NCBI GenBank assembly: GCA_023664385.1
Contig: JAMPFU010000033.1
Span: 1-33,729, forward strand
DNA: 33,729 bases
DNA from: Clostridium sp.
GTDB lineage: Bacteria; Bacillota; Clostridia; Lachnospirales; Lachnospiraceae
Direction of reading: 5' to 3'
The notes beneath the pieces were generated by a model, which saw only the letters and a list, made by a program, of their open reading frames with translations, made no database searches and had not been told where the DNA came from. Shown one piece after another: positions 1-7,699 of the stretch. The number at the start of each line of letters is the position of its first letter. Within the stretch, counting starts at the first letter, position 1. The position numbers were made by a program, and so were the translations under genes.

Positions 1-2
1 TT

Positions 3-401
3 ATTTGTGAGAGCGATACGGACAGCATAATTAATCAGTATATTATTTTCTGTAAGGTATATAATGAACAGATGAAGCGATACGGAAGGACAAGAAAAAC
101 CGTTATGGAAACAATCCGCATCTGTAAAGATAAAAATGTGTTAAGGGAATATCTGCTTGACAGGGAAAAGGAGGTTGTGTCAATTATGATGAGTTTATTT
201 GACGAGGAAGAAGTTATAAGGTCTTATATTAAAAGTGAGCGTTATGAAGCGGCGCAGGAAGCGGAACAGAACAAGGCAAAAAAGACAGCTATTCGCATGA
301 TTAAAGCAGGTAAAATGTCATTGGAGGATATAGCTGACTACACAGAGTTATCCCTTGATACAATAAAAGAATTAGCAGATCAATCAATGCAGTTGGCATA
401 A
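3..401 (+). CDS. Rpn family nuclease/putative transposase, C-terminal part (5' end outside window)
   Basis: The reading frame is open from the first bases of the window, so this is the 3' part of a longer gene. An internal ATG at 72 is not the start, because the codons before it already read as protein of the same character (CESDTDSIINQYIIFCKVYN). The segment, with YGRTRKTVMETIRICKDKNV followed by a charged helical tail, resembles the C-terminal half of Rpn-type PD-(D/E)XK nucleases that are abundant in Lachnospiraceae. The catalytic domain would lie upstream and cannot be seen, so activity cannot be judged. Members of this family promote RecA-independent recombination in E. coli and many are orphan genes. 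The identification is from sequence character only; orientation and frame are certain. Confidence 0.72.
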   Translation: MCESDTDSIINQYIIFCKVYNEQMKRYGRTRKTVMETIRICKDKNVLREYLLDREKEVVSIMMSLFDEEEVIRSYIKSERYEAAQEAEQNKAKKTAIRMIKAGKMSLEDIADYTELSLDTIKELADQSMQLA

Positions 402-520
402 TCAATCAAAATCAAATAGATTGGAAAAGTTTAGAAAAAACAAGACGAGGACAGAGCTTCGGAAAAATCTTCCCACTGAACTCGAATACAACAAACAGTA
501 TTAAAAAGGAGACAAGGCTG

Positions 521-1501
521 ATGGAAGGAAACCCATTTAAAACGGAAACATATAAGCTTACTTTTTCAAAATTCATGGCTGACGGGGAAAGCACCTGTGG
601 GGATGAGGTGCTGGCGGATATGGAGGAGCCGCGAGGTGCGAAAATATCTTCGCTGCCTGCAACGCCTGCGCATCGTGTGGCGACATGTAAGGCATTTGCC
701 GCAACGACAACAGCGGGAAGGCTTTTGGTTGCCGTATTTAATTTATATGGGGAATTTTATGAATGTTATCAAATGCAGTTGGGAGAGCTTCAAAATGTAG
801 TTGTAAAGAAAGCTTTTGGAGGAATGAATATTTCTTTTTATGGAAATACGCAGTTTAGTAGGCTGAACATGAAGCTGTACATTCCAAATCATCAATTCGG
901 AACAGATTTAAAGGCACAGAAAAATCATTTGAAATTATTTGCAGAGCATCTTTCGGCTGACGTTGCATCAAAGAAGCCTGAGGAGAAAAAAGCAACTGAT
1001 GAAATACTGCGTGACAAGTCTATTGGAACTAAAATAGAGGGTGGAGAAAAGAAAATAAATCCGATGCAGGAAATGTTTGACGAGCTGCTTAGAATGAGTG
1101 ATATACTTGAGGAAAATGGGATAAATTTTATAAAATGCAAGGCTGGGACAAGTGAGGAACATATAAATGAGATTGAAAATACGCTTCTCGTTCGCTTGCC
1201 TGAGGACTATAAAAATCTATTGCGATTGTCCAATGGACTCAGCTATCAGGGGACAGAAATTTATCCTGTTGAGCAAGTGAGAAAAATAGAGCTGCCTGAG
1301 GACCCTGAATGGAATCAATACTATAGCATCGGCTCTTATATTGGAGACGGCTCGCTTCTCCTTGCAGACAGTAAGGGTGGGGTTTACTATGGCGACCACG
1401 TAACCGGAATAGAAGAAACGACATTTATGGAGTTTTTGAATACATGGCTTCTTGACATTTTGGAAAATGATTTAGCAGAGAATGGTTTGGGAGAAAAATA
1501 A
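521..1501 (+). CDS. SMI1/KNR4 (SUKH) domain protein with an extra N-terminal domain
   Basis: A 326-residue protein. The ATG is preceded by AAAAGGAGAC with normal spacing. Residues about 210-315 look like a SUKH domain: a helix, then LVRLPEDYKNLLRLSNGLS, then a run of beta strands with acidic residues and a GDGSLLLADSKGG strand pair. The first 140 residues form a separate domain rich in short strands that I do not recognise, joined by a Lys/Glu-rich linker at about 145-185. SUKH proteins in bacteria are mostly immunity proteins for contact-dependent or polymorphic toxins. No toxin gene is visible in the window, but the region upstream is cut off. The stop overlaps the next start by one base (TAATG), so the two are probably translated together. 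No signal peptide or membrane segment is seen. Confidence 0.7.
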   Translation: MEGNPFKTETYKLTFSKFMADGESTCGDEVLADMEEPRGAKISSLPATPAHRVATCKAFAATTTAGRLLVAVFNLYGEFYECYQMQLGELQNVVVKKAFGGMNISFYGNTQFSRLNMKLYIPNHQFGTDLKAQKNHLKLFAEHLSADVASKKPEEKKATDEILRDKSIGTKIEGGEKKINPMQEMFDELLRMSDILEENGINFIKCKAGTSEEHINEIENTLLVRLPEDYKNLLRLSNGLSYQGTEIYPVEQVRKIELPEDPEWNQYYSIGSYIGDGSLLLADSKGGVYYGDHVTGIEETTFMEFLNTWLLDILENDLAENGLGEK

Positions 1502-2022
1502 TGCACGAGTTTGATACGATATCGTTGGTAGGCAGAATTGCGTATGGAATAATGTGTGCAGAGGAGTATTTGCTGCACAAATATCCAAATAAAAACTGGG
1601 AAATGGTTTTTGAAGTTTTTTGGGAAATCACGAGCTTAGAGTTGTGGGAGGACTGGATAGACGAGGCGATTGAGATTATTCCGGAATATCTATTTGAGTT
1701 TAAGGATTATGAGTCATCGAAATTTGATTGTCTGACAGAAGAAAAATATGAAGCCCTGAAGAAATTGTATGAGGGCACAAATGATGATGTAAGCAAGATA
1801 TTAAAAATGGTGTATCAATTAGCCAACAGCCATGCTTATAGCTCAATAAGAGGCAATGGCGTGGAAAGTCTACATTGTTTAGATAAAATAATTAATTTTT
1901 TACAGGAGGAAGGCATTGCGCTTCCTGATAAAACGCCTATAGAAGCATGCTTATTTTCCGAACGGGATGGCTGGGGCAATCGATTTGACGGAGCTTGCGT
2001 TTCCAAGATAATCAAAAAGTAA
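1501..2022 (+). CDS. Unknown acidic helical protein, coupled to the SUKH gene (immunity-like by context)
   Basis: A 173-residue, strongly acidic, Trp-rich and mostly helical protein without signal peptide or membrane segments. I do not recognise the family. Its ATG shares one base with the upstream stop codon and there is no separate ribosome binding site, which points to translational coupling with the SUKH gene. Small acidic helical proteins coded next to SUKH proteins are often members of immunity arrays, so an immunity role is a reasonable guess but rests on context alone. A conserved-looking C-terminal stretch (LFSERDGWGNRFDGACVSKI) may help place it in a search. No terminator is evident in the 190 bp that follow. 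Confidence 0.6.
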   Translation: MHEFDTISLVGRIAYGIMCAEEYLLHKYPNKNWEMVFEVFWEITSLELWEDWIDEAIEIIPEYLFEFKDYESSKFDCLTEEKYEALKKLYEGTNDDVSKILKMVYQLANSHAYSSIRGNGVESLHCLDKIINFLQEEGIALPDKTPIEACLFSERDGWGNRFDGACVSKIIKK

Positions 2023-2094
2023 TTTCAGCATTGCTCCTGCATGGAGAGGCAGGTACAATTCAAATTAATATATTTTCTATTTATCTGTTAATTA

Positions 2095-2122
2095 TTTACA
2101 TGTGTAAACCGATATATAAAAT
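2095..2122 (+). promoter_or_regulatory. Promoter and BlaI-type operator in front of the blaI-like gene
   Basis: TTTACATGTGTAAA at 2095-2108 is a perfect 6+2+6 inverted repeat matching the TACA-NN-TGTA core known for BlaI/MecI operators. TTTACA also serves as a -35 element, and TAAAAT at 2117-2122 lies 16 bp downstream as -10, so repressor and polymerase would compete. The same palindrome recurs at 3961-3978. Autoregulation of the blaI-like gene is the natural reading. Confidence 0.7.
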
Positions 2123-2214
2123 GAAAAGCTGAAATCTGCTTGCCTCTATATTAAAATTGAAGCAGGCGGTTTTGCCGCTGACATAAAAAAACAGACTTGT
2201 AATTGGAGGAAATC

Positions 2215-2613
2215 ATGGGAGAGAATACACCAAGTGAAAATGAATGGATGATTATGGAAATCGTTTGGAAACGCTCGGATTCCATAACGGCGGCAGAGAT
2301 AATAAAGGAGCTTGAGGGTGTCCTTGACATAAGCGGAAAGACAATCAGGGTTATGATTAACCGTCTTGTTGCAAAAGGTATTTTGAATTATACCGTTGAC
2401 CCACACGATGCACGTATTTATCATTATCGGGCGGCACGCACCAAGGAGGAATGTCTTGATTTAAAAAGTGAGCGCTTTGTAAAGAATTATTTTGGAGGAA
2501 ATGCCTCCCTTGCAGTTGCAAGCTTTCTTTCCAGTGCAGATATTACTGAGGAGCAGCTTGAGGAATTAAATGTAATACTTAACAGAATGAGGGATAGAAA
2601 AAAGCATGATTGA
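2215..2613 (+). CDS. BlaI/MecI/CopY family transcriptional repressor
   Basis: A 132-residue repressor of the penicillinase-repressor family. The N-terminal two thirds form a winged helix (SENEWMIMEIVWKRSDSITA, then KTIRVMINRLVAKGILNY) and the C-terminal 45 residues form the dimerisation helices (ITEEQLEELNVILNRMRDRK). I chose the ATG at 2215 over an in-frame TTG at 2203 because the TTG sits inside the ribosome binding site TTGGAGGA. The 3' end overlaps the M56 peptidase gene by eight bases, the usual blaI-blaR arrangement. In known systems the ligand-activated membrane peptidase triggers repressor cleavage or loss. Palindromes with the family's operator core lie in front of this gene and of the gene at 4068, so it probably controls both. 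No beta-lactamase gene is near, so the regulated function is not obviously resistance. Confidence 0.9.
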   Translation: MGENTPSENEWMIMEIVWKRSDSITAAEIIKELEGVLDISGKTIRVMINRLVAKGILNYTVDPHDARIYHYRAARTKEECLDLKSERFVKNYFGGNASLAVASFLSSADITEEQLEELNVILNRMRDRKKHD

Positions 2614-3916
2614 TAAACTGGAATTTATCTGCAATTTCATAATATTTAGCTGTAAGTATGGCATAATGAAGTGCATGACAACCATGCTGTTCGGAATTAT
2701 GATACTGCCTGTAATTTGGCTGATAAGGGTATGCAATCATGGCAGAAGCGCAAATGTAAATTTTTACAGTATGCTGCTTGTACTTCCAATGGCGTTTACG
2801 GGCATGAGCAAGCTGTTCTACCAAAGGTATATGTGGAGAATAACAATCTTATTGTTTTGGCTTGCAAAATCAGATATAGGGTGTATCTATTTTGCAGTTG
2901 CACTTCTCATTTTAACGCATTTTATTTATAAAAATATAAAGCTGAAACGGTGGATTGCAGGACTTGAGCTATTTTCCGACACTGCCCTTATGCAGCGTGC
3001 CATGAAAAAGGTGCTGGGAGACGCTAATTCATTTTTTAGGAAAAAATATGTGGAGCGTGTCAGGGTATATGTTACCACACAGGAGATAAGCCCGTTTTCA
3101 GGCGGGATATTCCGTCCGTATATTGTCATACCATCGGCACTGTTTCAGGAAAGCGCAGACGATGAACGGCTGATGATGCTGACCCACGAATATATGCATA
3201 TAAAATCAGGACACATTATATGGCTGACACTGTTCAGGCTTCTTTGGATTTATTGGTGGATTAATCCAATTATGTTCCTTTTAAACAGGCGTCTTTATGA
3301 GGCGATGGAAATGGCATGTGATGAAAAATGTATATGGTATACCAATGCAGAGCCTTACGCTTATGGCTCGGTGCTTCTTACCGTTGCAAAAAATATACAG
3401 CCAAAGACTTTAAGAGGGGTAGCTTCCCTTGTGTCAGGAAATGATTACAGAAGGATAAAAAAGAGAATTTTCTACATAGAAAAGACGGTTGATAAAAAGA
3501 GCTTTTTTAGAAAGCAGAAGCATCAAACGATTGCATTTACGCTTTTGTTTGCAGCTATCATTTTAGGAATACACCTTAGCTCGTACCCTAAATTTACCAT
3601 TATGAAGGAAACTTATATATATGATGAAGATTTAAAGCTTAGGGTAAAGGATTATGGTGAGCTTAAAAAAGCAATTACAGTAAAAAATGGGGAGCTTATC
3701 ATCAACCATGAGGAGTTTGCAAGGCTTTTAGAAGAATATGATATAGCAGGAGATTATGTATACGTTTCTTTTGATTCGGTTATGAAAATGCCGGGCTACG
3801 GAGGCGGTGGAAATGTAGGTATGGTTTCCACAAGCGATTATGACGATATTTTTTACCTTTCGGCAGATACGCTGGAAAATAAGCTTATGGTATTTGTTTT
3901 GAAGTATATTTTGTGA
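2606..3916 (+). CDS. BlaR1-like M56 family membrane metallopeptidase
   Basis: A 436-residue integral membrane protein starting within the end of the repressor gene. About three hydrophobic segments precede residue 115, followed by a cytoplasmic zinc-protease domain with the HEXXH motif (HEYMH, residues 194-198) and the downstream glutamate in EAMEMACDE, and a last membrane segment near 313-330. Only about 105 residues follow it, far fewer than the roughly 250-residue penicillin-binding sensor of staphylococcal BlaR1/MecR1, and no SxxK/KTG penicillin-binding motifs are apparent. The signal it senses is therefore unlikely to be a beta-lactam bound in the classical way. Its presumed target is the adjacent BlaI-like repressor. 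The catalytic motif is intact, so the protein should be active. Confidence 0.85.
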   Translation: MIDKLEFICNFIIFSCKYGIMKCMTTMLFGIMILPVIWLIRVCNHGRSANVNFYSMLLVLPMAFTGMSKLFYQRYMWRITILLFWLAKSDIGCIYFAVALLILTHFIYKNIKLKRWIAGLELFSDTALMQRAMKKVLGDANSFFRKKYVERVRVYVTTQEISPFSGGIFRPYIVIPSALFQESADDERLMMLTHEYMHIKSGHIIWLTLFRLLWIYWWINPIMFLLNRRLYEAMEMACDEKCIWYTNAEPYAYGSVLLTVAKNIQPKTLRGVASLVSGNDYRRIKKRIFYIEKTVDKKSFFRKQKHQTIAFTLLFAAIILGIHLSSYPKFTIMKETYIYDEDLKLRVKDYGELKKAITVKNGELIINHEEFARLLEEYDIAGDYVYVSFDSVMKMPGYGGGGNVGMVSTSDYDDIFYLSADTLENKLMVFVLKYIL

Positions 3917-3960
3917 AAAATATGCTTGGATACGCAGAAGATAACTTACTTTACGACAAT

Positions 3961-3991
3961 CATTTACATATGTAAATGATTTATATATAAT
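3961..3991 (+). promoter_or_regulatory. Promoter with 18-bp BlaI-type palindrome
   Basis: CATTTACATATGTAAATG at 3961-3978 is a perfect 18-bp palindrome with the same TTTACA-NN-TGTAAA core as the site in front of blaI. TTTACA (3963-3968) is the -35 element and TATAAT (3986-3991) the -10, with a 17-bp spacer. Binding of the repressor would block this promoter, which drives the gene cluster beginning at 4068. Confidence 0.8.
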
Positions 3992-4067
3992 AAGGCTATG
4001 ATATATGATTATCGTGCATTGCCTAAACGAAAAGGATTTCAAAAAAATTTCAAGGAGGAAGATTAAG

Positions 4068-4793
4068 ATGTCAATGGAGATTACAGGCAATTATGGCAGC
4101 TATACAACCGTTTATGCCGACAGCACAAAAAAGGCGGCGGATAGTGTAGGGAAAAGTCAGGCAGAAGCGGAAAAAAGTAAAAATGAGCAGAACAAGGAGT
4201 ACATGAGCTCCTTGGAAAAGCTTGCGCCAAGCGTAAAATTTGGGCTTGGTTACGGACTTTCCTCTGCCAAATATGGAAAGACCCTGCAAATAAACCCGAA
4301 GCTGCTGGAGAAAATGCAAAATGACCCTGAGCAGGAAAAGGAAATGAAGGAGCTTATTGCAGGTGTTGAAAAAGCGATGAAGATTGCCGCATCAATGAAT
4401 AAAGCAGGCGGCTGGGAAACGAAGTATAGTCATTGGTACATAGATGAAAACGGAAAATGCTGGCATAGTGCATGTACCATAAAGGATGATGCCATGAATA
4501 AAAAGCTTCGTGAGCAAAGCCGTAAAAATTCCGAAAAGCTGATGGAAAAGACAAGGGAAAATGCAAAGAAAAAGAAGAAGGAATTGCAGGAGCTGCTGGA
4601 AAAAAAGAAAACGGAACAATCGGAAGCAAAGCAAATATTACAGGAAAAAATGGAAGCTGCAAAGGACGGAATTATCTATATGGATGATGCAGACACAAAA
4701 AAGCTTATGGAAGCAATCAATGATGCTGACAAGGACATAAGCAACAGGGATAAATCCTTTGTGGCAGGGGCAGCTATCGATATGTATTTATAA
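4068..4793 (+). CDS. DUF6033-like small polar protein, first gene of the BlaI-controlled cluster
   Basis: A 241-residue protein with no signal peptide and no membrane segment. The ATG at 4068 is preceded by CAAGGAGGA with ideal spacing. Its N-terminus (MSMEITGNYGSYTTVYADST) is Gly/Ser/Tyr/Thr-rich. A core follows around residues 50-135, with INPKLLEKMQNDPEQEKEMK and a WYIDENGKCWH strand, and then a Lys/Glu-rich coiled coil at about 145-205. The core resembles proteins labelled DUF6033 in Lachnospiraceae, a family without known function. The next gene carries a related core (IAPNILRKMENDPEARLEYE). It is transcribed from the promoter at 3961-3991, so its expression should follow the BlaI/M56 pair. 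The lack of a Sec signal together with the flagellin-like composition suggests export by another route, but that is a guess. Confidence 0.65.
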   Translation: MSMEITGNYGSYTTVYADSTKKAADSVGKSQAEAEKSKNEQNKEYMSSLEKLAPSVKFGLGYGLSSAKYGKTLQINPKLLEKMQNDPEQEKEMKELIAGVEKAMKIAASMNKAGGWETKYSHWYIDENGKCWHSACTIKDDAMNKKLREQSRKNSEKLMEKTRENAKKKKKELQELLEKKKTEQSEAKQILQEKMEAAKDGIIYMDDADTKKLMEAINDADKDISNRDKSFVAGAAIDMYL

Positions 4794-4819
4794 TAGTTTT
4801 AGTTAAGGAGGACGAAGCT

Positions 4820-5452
4820 ATGGCAGTTAAAATCGGCAACAGCTATGTATCACAGCAGGCATATGATTATGCAAAAGCCAAGATAAATAGCGAACAATCA
4901 CAGGGAAGTGAAACAAGCAGTGTTCTACAAGATTTATCCAAGCAATATCCTGAAACAACCTTTGCCGTCGGCACACAGCCGTTTAGTGGAAAAGGAACAA
5001 ACAATATCAGTATTGCACCGAATATTTTAAGGAAAATGGAGAATGACCCTGAAGCGAGGCTGGAGTATGAGGCGCTGATATATGATTGCGCCAATTTCCT
5101 GAAAGATGCACCTACAAGACATGGCAATTCAACAGAAATAGCGAGGGGCTACATAATAGGTGAAGACGGCGGTCTCCGTATGTGGGGCATTAGCAGGTCC
5201 GATGGAGGCGAAAAGGCAAAAACATATAAAAAAGTTGAAAAAGACGAGCTAAAAGAACAACTAAAAAAAATTAGGGAAAAGAAAGCAATTGAAAAGAAAG
5301 CTGCTAAAAAGGCAGCGGAAAAGAAAGCGGCAGAAAAGAGAATAGAAGAAAAGACGGCAGAAAAAATAACGGCTGAAAAGAAATCGGAACAAAAGACAGC
5401 AGAGAATGAGGTTGCAAAATTAGAAGGACAGACAGTTGACATAAGGGTATAA
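4820..5452 (+). CDS. DUF6033-like mosaic protein; reading frame probably broken near its 3' end
   Basis: A 210-residue protein starting at an ATG with a good GGAGG site, 26 bp after the previous gene. The first 45 residues (MAVKIGNSYVSQQAYDYAKA onward) match the N-terminus of the protein at 5724. Residues about 60-100 match the core of the protein at 4068. The last 70 residues are a Lys/Ala/Glu repeat of AEKK/AAEKKAAEK units, probably a coiled coil. The stop at 5450 is followed, in the -1 frame, by 46 codons that read as a plausible continuation (EEIAKKLWENQ to IPFDVTG) up to a stop at 5590. The simplest view is a single-base indel near 5450 in a gene originally about 257 codons long. Function is unknown. 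It shares the operon with the 4068 gene. Confidence 0.6.
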   Translation: MAVKIGNSYVSQQAYDYAKAKINSEQSQGSETSSVLQDLSKQYPETTFAVGTQPFSGKGTNNISIAPNILRKMENDPEARLEYEALIYDCANFLKDAPTRHGNSTEIARGYIIGEDGGLRMWGISRSDGGEKAKTYKKVEKDELKEQLKKIREKKAIEKKAAKKAAEKKAAEKRIEEKTAEKITAEKKSEQKTAENEVAKLEGQTVDIRV

Positions 5453-5592
5453 AAAGGGAAAAGGAGGAGATTGCAAAGAAGCTGTGGGAAAATCAGCAAA
5501 AAGAGCTGATAACGGCAAATAAAAATGAAGATTTGGCAGGAAATGCCGATATAATAAATAAGAAGCGTATTCCATTTGACGTAACTGGATAA
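5453..5592 (+). pseudogene. Probable detached 3' end of the 4820 gene in the -1 frame
   Basis: From 5452 the -1 frame is open for 46 codons and ends in TAA at 5590-5592. The translation has charged, helical coding character (EEIAKKLWENQQKEL) and a neat C-terminus (KKRIPFDVTG). It has no start codon at its beginning, and in this frame a TGA precedes it at 5437. It continues the composition of the gene that stops at 5452, next to an A5/G3 run where indels are common. A natural frameshift or a sequencing error at the run are both possible. Confidence 0.45.
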
Positions 5593-5657
5593 TAAAAATG
5601 TAAAAAATTGTTTATTTACTATTGGTATTAGCGCATAAATGTGTTAATATATATGTG

Positions 5658-5686
5658 TATAATTGTCATGCTGGGTCAGCTATGAC
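5658..5686 (+). promoter_or_regulatory. -10 element and leader hairpin upstream of the 5724 gene
   Basis: TATAAT at 5658-5663 is a good -10 element without a convincing -35. Directly after it GTCATGCTG (5665-5673) and CAGC-T-ATGAC (5677-5686) form a tight hairpin with a three-base loop at or next to the presumed transcript start. A second AU-rich inverted repeat (GATT at 5687 and AATC at 5704) lies next to the AAGGAGG site. No TTTACA-NN-TGTAAA operator is found here, so this promoter may be independent of the BlaI-type repressor. Confidence 0.4.
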
Positions 5687-5723
5687 GATTATAAAAAAAT
5701 TTTAATCAAGGAGGATGAGAAAT

Positions 5724-6380
5724 ATGGCAATTCAAGTAGGCGACAGCCAGGTAACACAGGCAGCATATAGTTATGCTACAGCCGAGCCGTATAGCGCAAA
5801 TTCACAGGGAAGTGGAAGCAGCAGTGTAGAGGATTTATCCAATCCGGAAAATAAAAGTAATGATGTAGCTGCTACATATGACAAATCAGATGACAGCACA
5901 AAGAAAGCCACTTACTCCGTAAATAAAATGAGCGCTGAGGACAGAGCGAATTTAGTAAGTCAGCTCAAGGCTGACCAGGAGGCAAGACAGCAGAGTCTTA
6001 TAAGCCTCGTACAAAACACTATTGGTAAGCAGGCACAGGCATACGGCATCGCAAATGGCGGTGACGGTATGTGGAGGTTTATCGCAAGTGGAAACTACAC
6101 GGTAGACGCTGCAACGAAGGCACAGGCACAGAAGGACATTTCTGAGGATGGATATTGGGGCGTTAAGCAGACCTCTCAGAGATTGTTTGATTTTGCAAGT
6201 GCTCTTGCAGGTGATGATGTAGAGAAGATGCAGGAGATGCAGAAGGCTATGCAAAAGGGCTTTAAGCTTGCTACTAAGTCATGGGGCAGGGAGCTTCCAA
6301 GCATAAGCAGCTCTACGTTAGATGCAGCAAATAAGCTTTTCGATGATTATTACGCATCTAAAAAACAGAAGGTTGAGTAA
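5724..6380 (+). CDS. Unknown protein sharing its N-terminal module with the 4820 protein; DUF5610-like C-terminus
   Basis: A 218-residue protein. The ATG at 5724 lies nine bases after AAGGAGG; an earlier in-frame ATG at 5715 overlaps that site and is rejected. Residues 1-45 (MAIQVGDSQVTQAAYSYATA, later SQGSGSSSVEDLS) align with the start of the 4820 protein, including the spacing of the Gly/Ser-rich stretch. The rest differs entirely. The C-terminal 100 residues, with YWGVKQTSQRLFDFASALAG and QKAMQKGFKLATKSWG, resemble the DUF5610 type found near flagellar genes in other bacteria. I cannot confirm that without a search. No signal peptide or membrane segment. The gene probably has its own promoter and is followed after 58 bp by the FliD-like gene. 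Confidence 0.55.
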   Translation: MAIQVGDSQVTQAAYSYATAEPYSANSQGSGSSSVEDLSNPENKSNDVAATYDKSDDSTKKATYSVNKMSAEDRANLVSQLKADQEARQQSLISLVQNTIGKQAQAYGIANGGDGMWRFIASGNYTVDAATKAQAQKDISEDGYWGVKQTSQRLFDFASALAGDDVEKMQEMQKAMQKGFKLATKSWGRELPSISSSTLDAANKLFDDYYASKKQKVE

Positions 6381-6438
6381 AGCTGACATTCACTTTCGGT
6401 AATTTTTGTAAATCAGAGAATAAAAAGGAGGAATAAAA

Positions 6439-7515
6439 ATGTCGGGAATAGATTTTAACAGCTTTTTGGGAAGCAGCAATACTACTACATCAACAATGAA
6501 TTTTGGCATTGATTTAGGAGATTACGCTGCAATCCAAAATGGCACATATTATAAGCTTGCCAAGGCAAATTATGCAAAGCAGGCTGCTGACGAAAAAAGT
6601 GAGAAGGCGATTGATTCAAAGCTTTCCCTTACTTCCATGAAGTCAAGCGGTGATGCGCTCAAGGCAGCAGCAGATAAGCTTTCTGACAGAAGCCTGTGGC
6701 AGAAGAAGACGATAAAGTCTAAGGATGAGACTACAGGCGAGGTTGTTGAGAAGGAAGATTATGACAGGGCTGCAATCAACAGCGCAATCAAGGAATATGT
6801 GGAAGCATATAACGATATGATTGAAAATGCAGGAAATGCTGAGACAAAATCAGTGCTTAGAACTGCAACAACCATGATCGGTGATACGGCATCTGTATCA
6901 AAGCTGCTTGACAGGGTAGGTATCAAAATCGGCTCAGACAATAAGCTTACGATAGATGAAGATAAGCTGAAAGATGCATCAATTGGAGAGCTTAAAACAT
7001 TATTTGAGGGTTCAGGCTCCTACGCTGACAAGATTGCAGGCAGGGCAAGTTCAATTTCAAGAAGTGCAAAGGAAGCAACAGACAACTATACAGGCGAAGG
7101 AACATATGCAAAGAAAGCATCTGGAAGCTCCTCTACCAGCAACACTACAAGTAGCAAGGCAACCTATCAGCTTACTGCTGATATGCAGAAGGCAATATTG
7201 GAGCAGGTGCAGCTTGACTTCTATATGTATGGCGGCAACAACAAGACTGATTCATCTTCATTCACAAAGAAAATGAATAAGTTTCTTGAGTCTGTAGACA
7301 GTGACAAGAAGGATGATGCTAAGGCTTCCATAAAGAAATTCAGAGATGAGTTATCTGATTTGGTTGTTAAGGCAATCAAGGCTGAGGACAGCAGCTTTAA
7401 GCTTGGAAACACTGTTGACTCCAGCATCCTTAACAAGATATTTGCAAATGATGATGAGCTGCTTCAGAAGGCTGCAACTCAGACATATGGCAACAGCTTT
7501 AATTATTCGGTATAA
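6439..7515 (+). CDS. FliD-like (flagellar cap C-terminal type) protein of unknown role
   Basis: A 358-residue Ser/Thr/Lys/Asp-rich protein with AAAAAGGAGGA in front of the ATG and no signal peptide or membrane segment. The central part (about residues 105-225) has the layout seen in the FliD C-terminal region: a helix INSAIKEYVEAYNDMIENAG, a stretch of VLRTATTMIGDTASVSKLLD, a GIKIGSDNKLTIDEDKLKDA strand-helix unit, and LKTLFEGSGSYADKI. True FliD proteins have coiled ends and are longer, so this is a relative or a shortened derivative rather than the cap itself. A Ser/Thr-rich linker at about 225-240 separates a second, helical domain. FliD-type proteins leave the cell through the flagellar type III apparatus, which may hint at how the cluster's products are exported. 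A strong terminator follows. Confidence 0.55.
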   Translation: MSGIDFNSFLGSSNTTTSTMNFGIDLGDYAAIQNGTYYKLAKANYAKQAADEKSEKAIDSKLSLTSMKSSGDALKAAADKLSDRSLWQKKTIKSKDETTGEVVEKEDYDRAAINSAIKEYVEAYNDMIENAGNAETKSVLRTATTMIGDTASVSKLLDRVGIKIGSDNKLTIDEDKLKDASIGELKTLFEGSGSYADKIAGRASSISRSAKEATDNYTGEGTYAKKASGSSSTSNTTSSKATYQLTADMQKAILEQVQLDFYMYGGNNKTDSSSFTKKMNKFLESVDSDKKDDAKASIKKFRDELSDLVVKAIKAEDSSFKLGNTVDSSILNKIFANDDELLQKAATQTYGNSFNYSV

Positions 7516-7541
7516 ATAAGGTTGTACTAATGTAATATATA

Positions 7542-7580
7542 CCCTGTGGCTGTGGTTATTAAGCAGTCACAGGGATTTTT
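7542..7580 (+). terminator. Rho-independent terminator after the FliD-like gene
   Basis: CCCTGTGGCTG (7542-7552) pairs with CAGTCACAGGG (7564-7574), 11 pairs including one G-U, followed by ATTTTTATT. It ends the transcription unit of the genes from 4068 or 5724. Confidence 0.85.
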
Positions 7581-7699
7581 ATTACGTTATAAGAAAATAT
7601 GCCATGAAAGCTGTGGCAGCAGAAGGAGTGCCGAAGGCACTTTGTTTTATGAAATATAAAAAGGATTTTATATACAATATTTTCAAGGAGGAAAATGAC

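Noticed and set aside
2215-3916. Beta-lactam resistance operon
   Set aside because: No beta-lactamase or PBP gene is adjacent, and the M56 protein lacks the penicillin-binding domain.
5149-5499. Minus-strand frame rich in Phe/Ser/Ala
   Set aside because: Antisense shadow of the Lys/Ala/Glu repeat of the 4820 gene.
7627-7641. Terminator at AGTGCC-GAA-GGCACT
   Set aside because: Only six pairs followed by TTGTTTTA, and a much better terminator lies 50 bp upstream; left as a leader hairpin.
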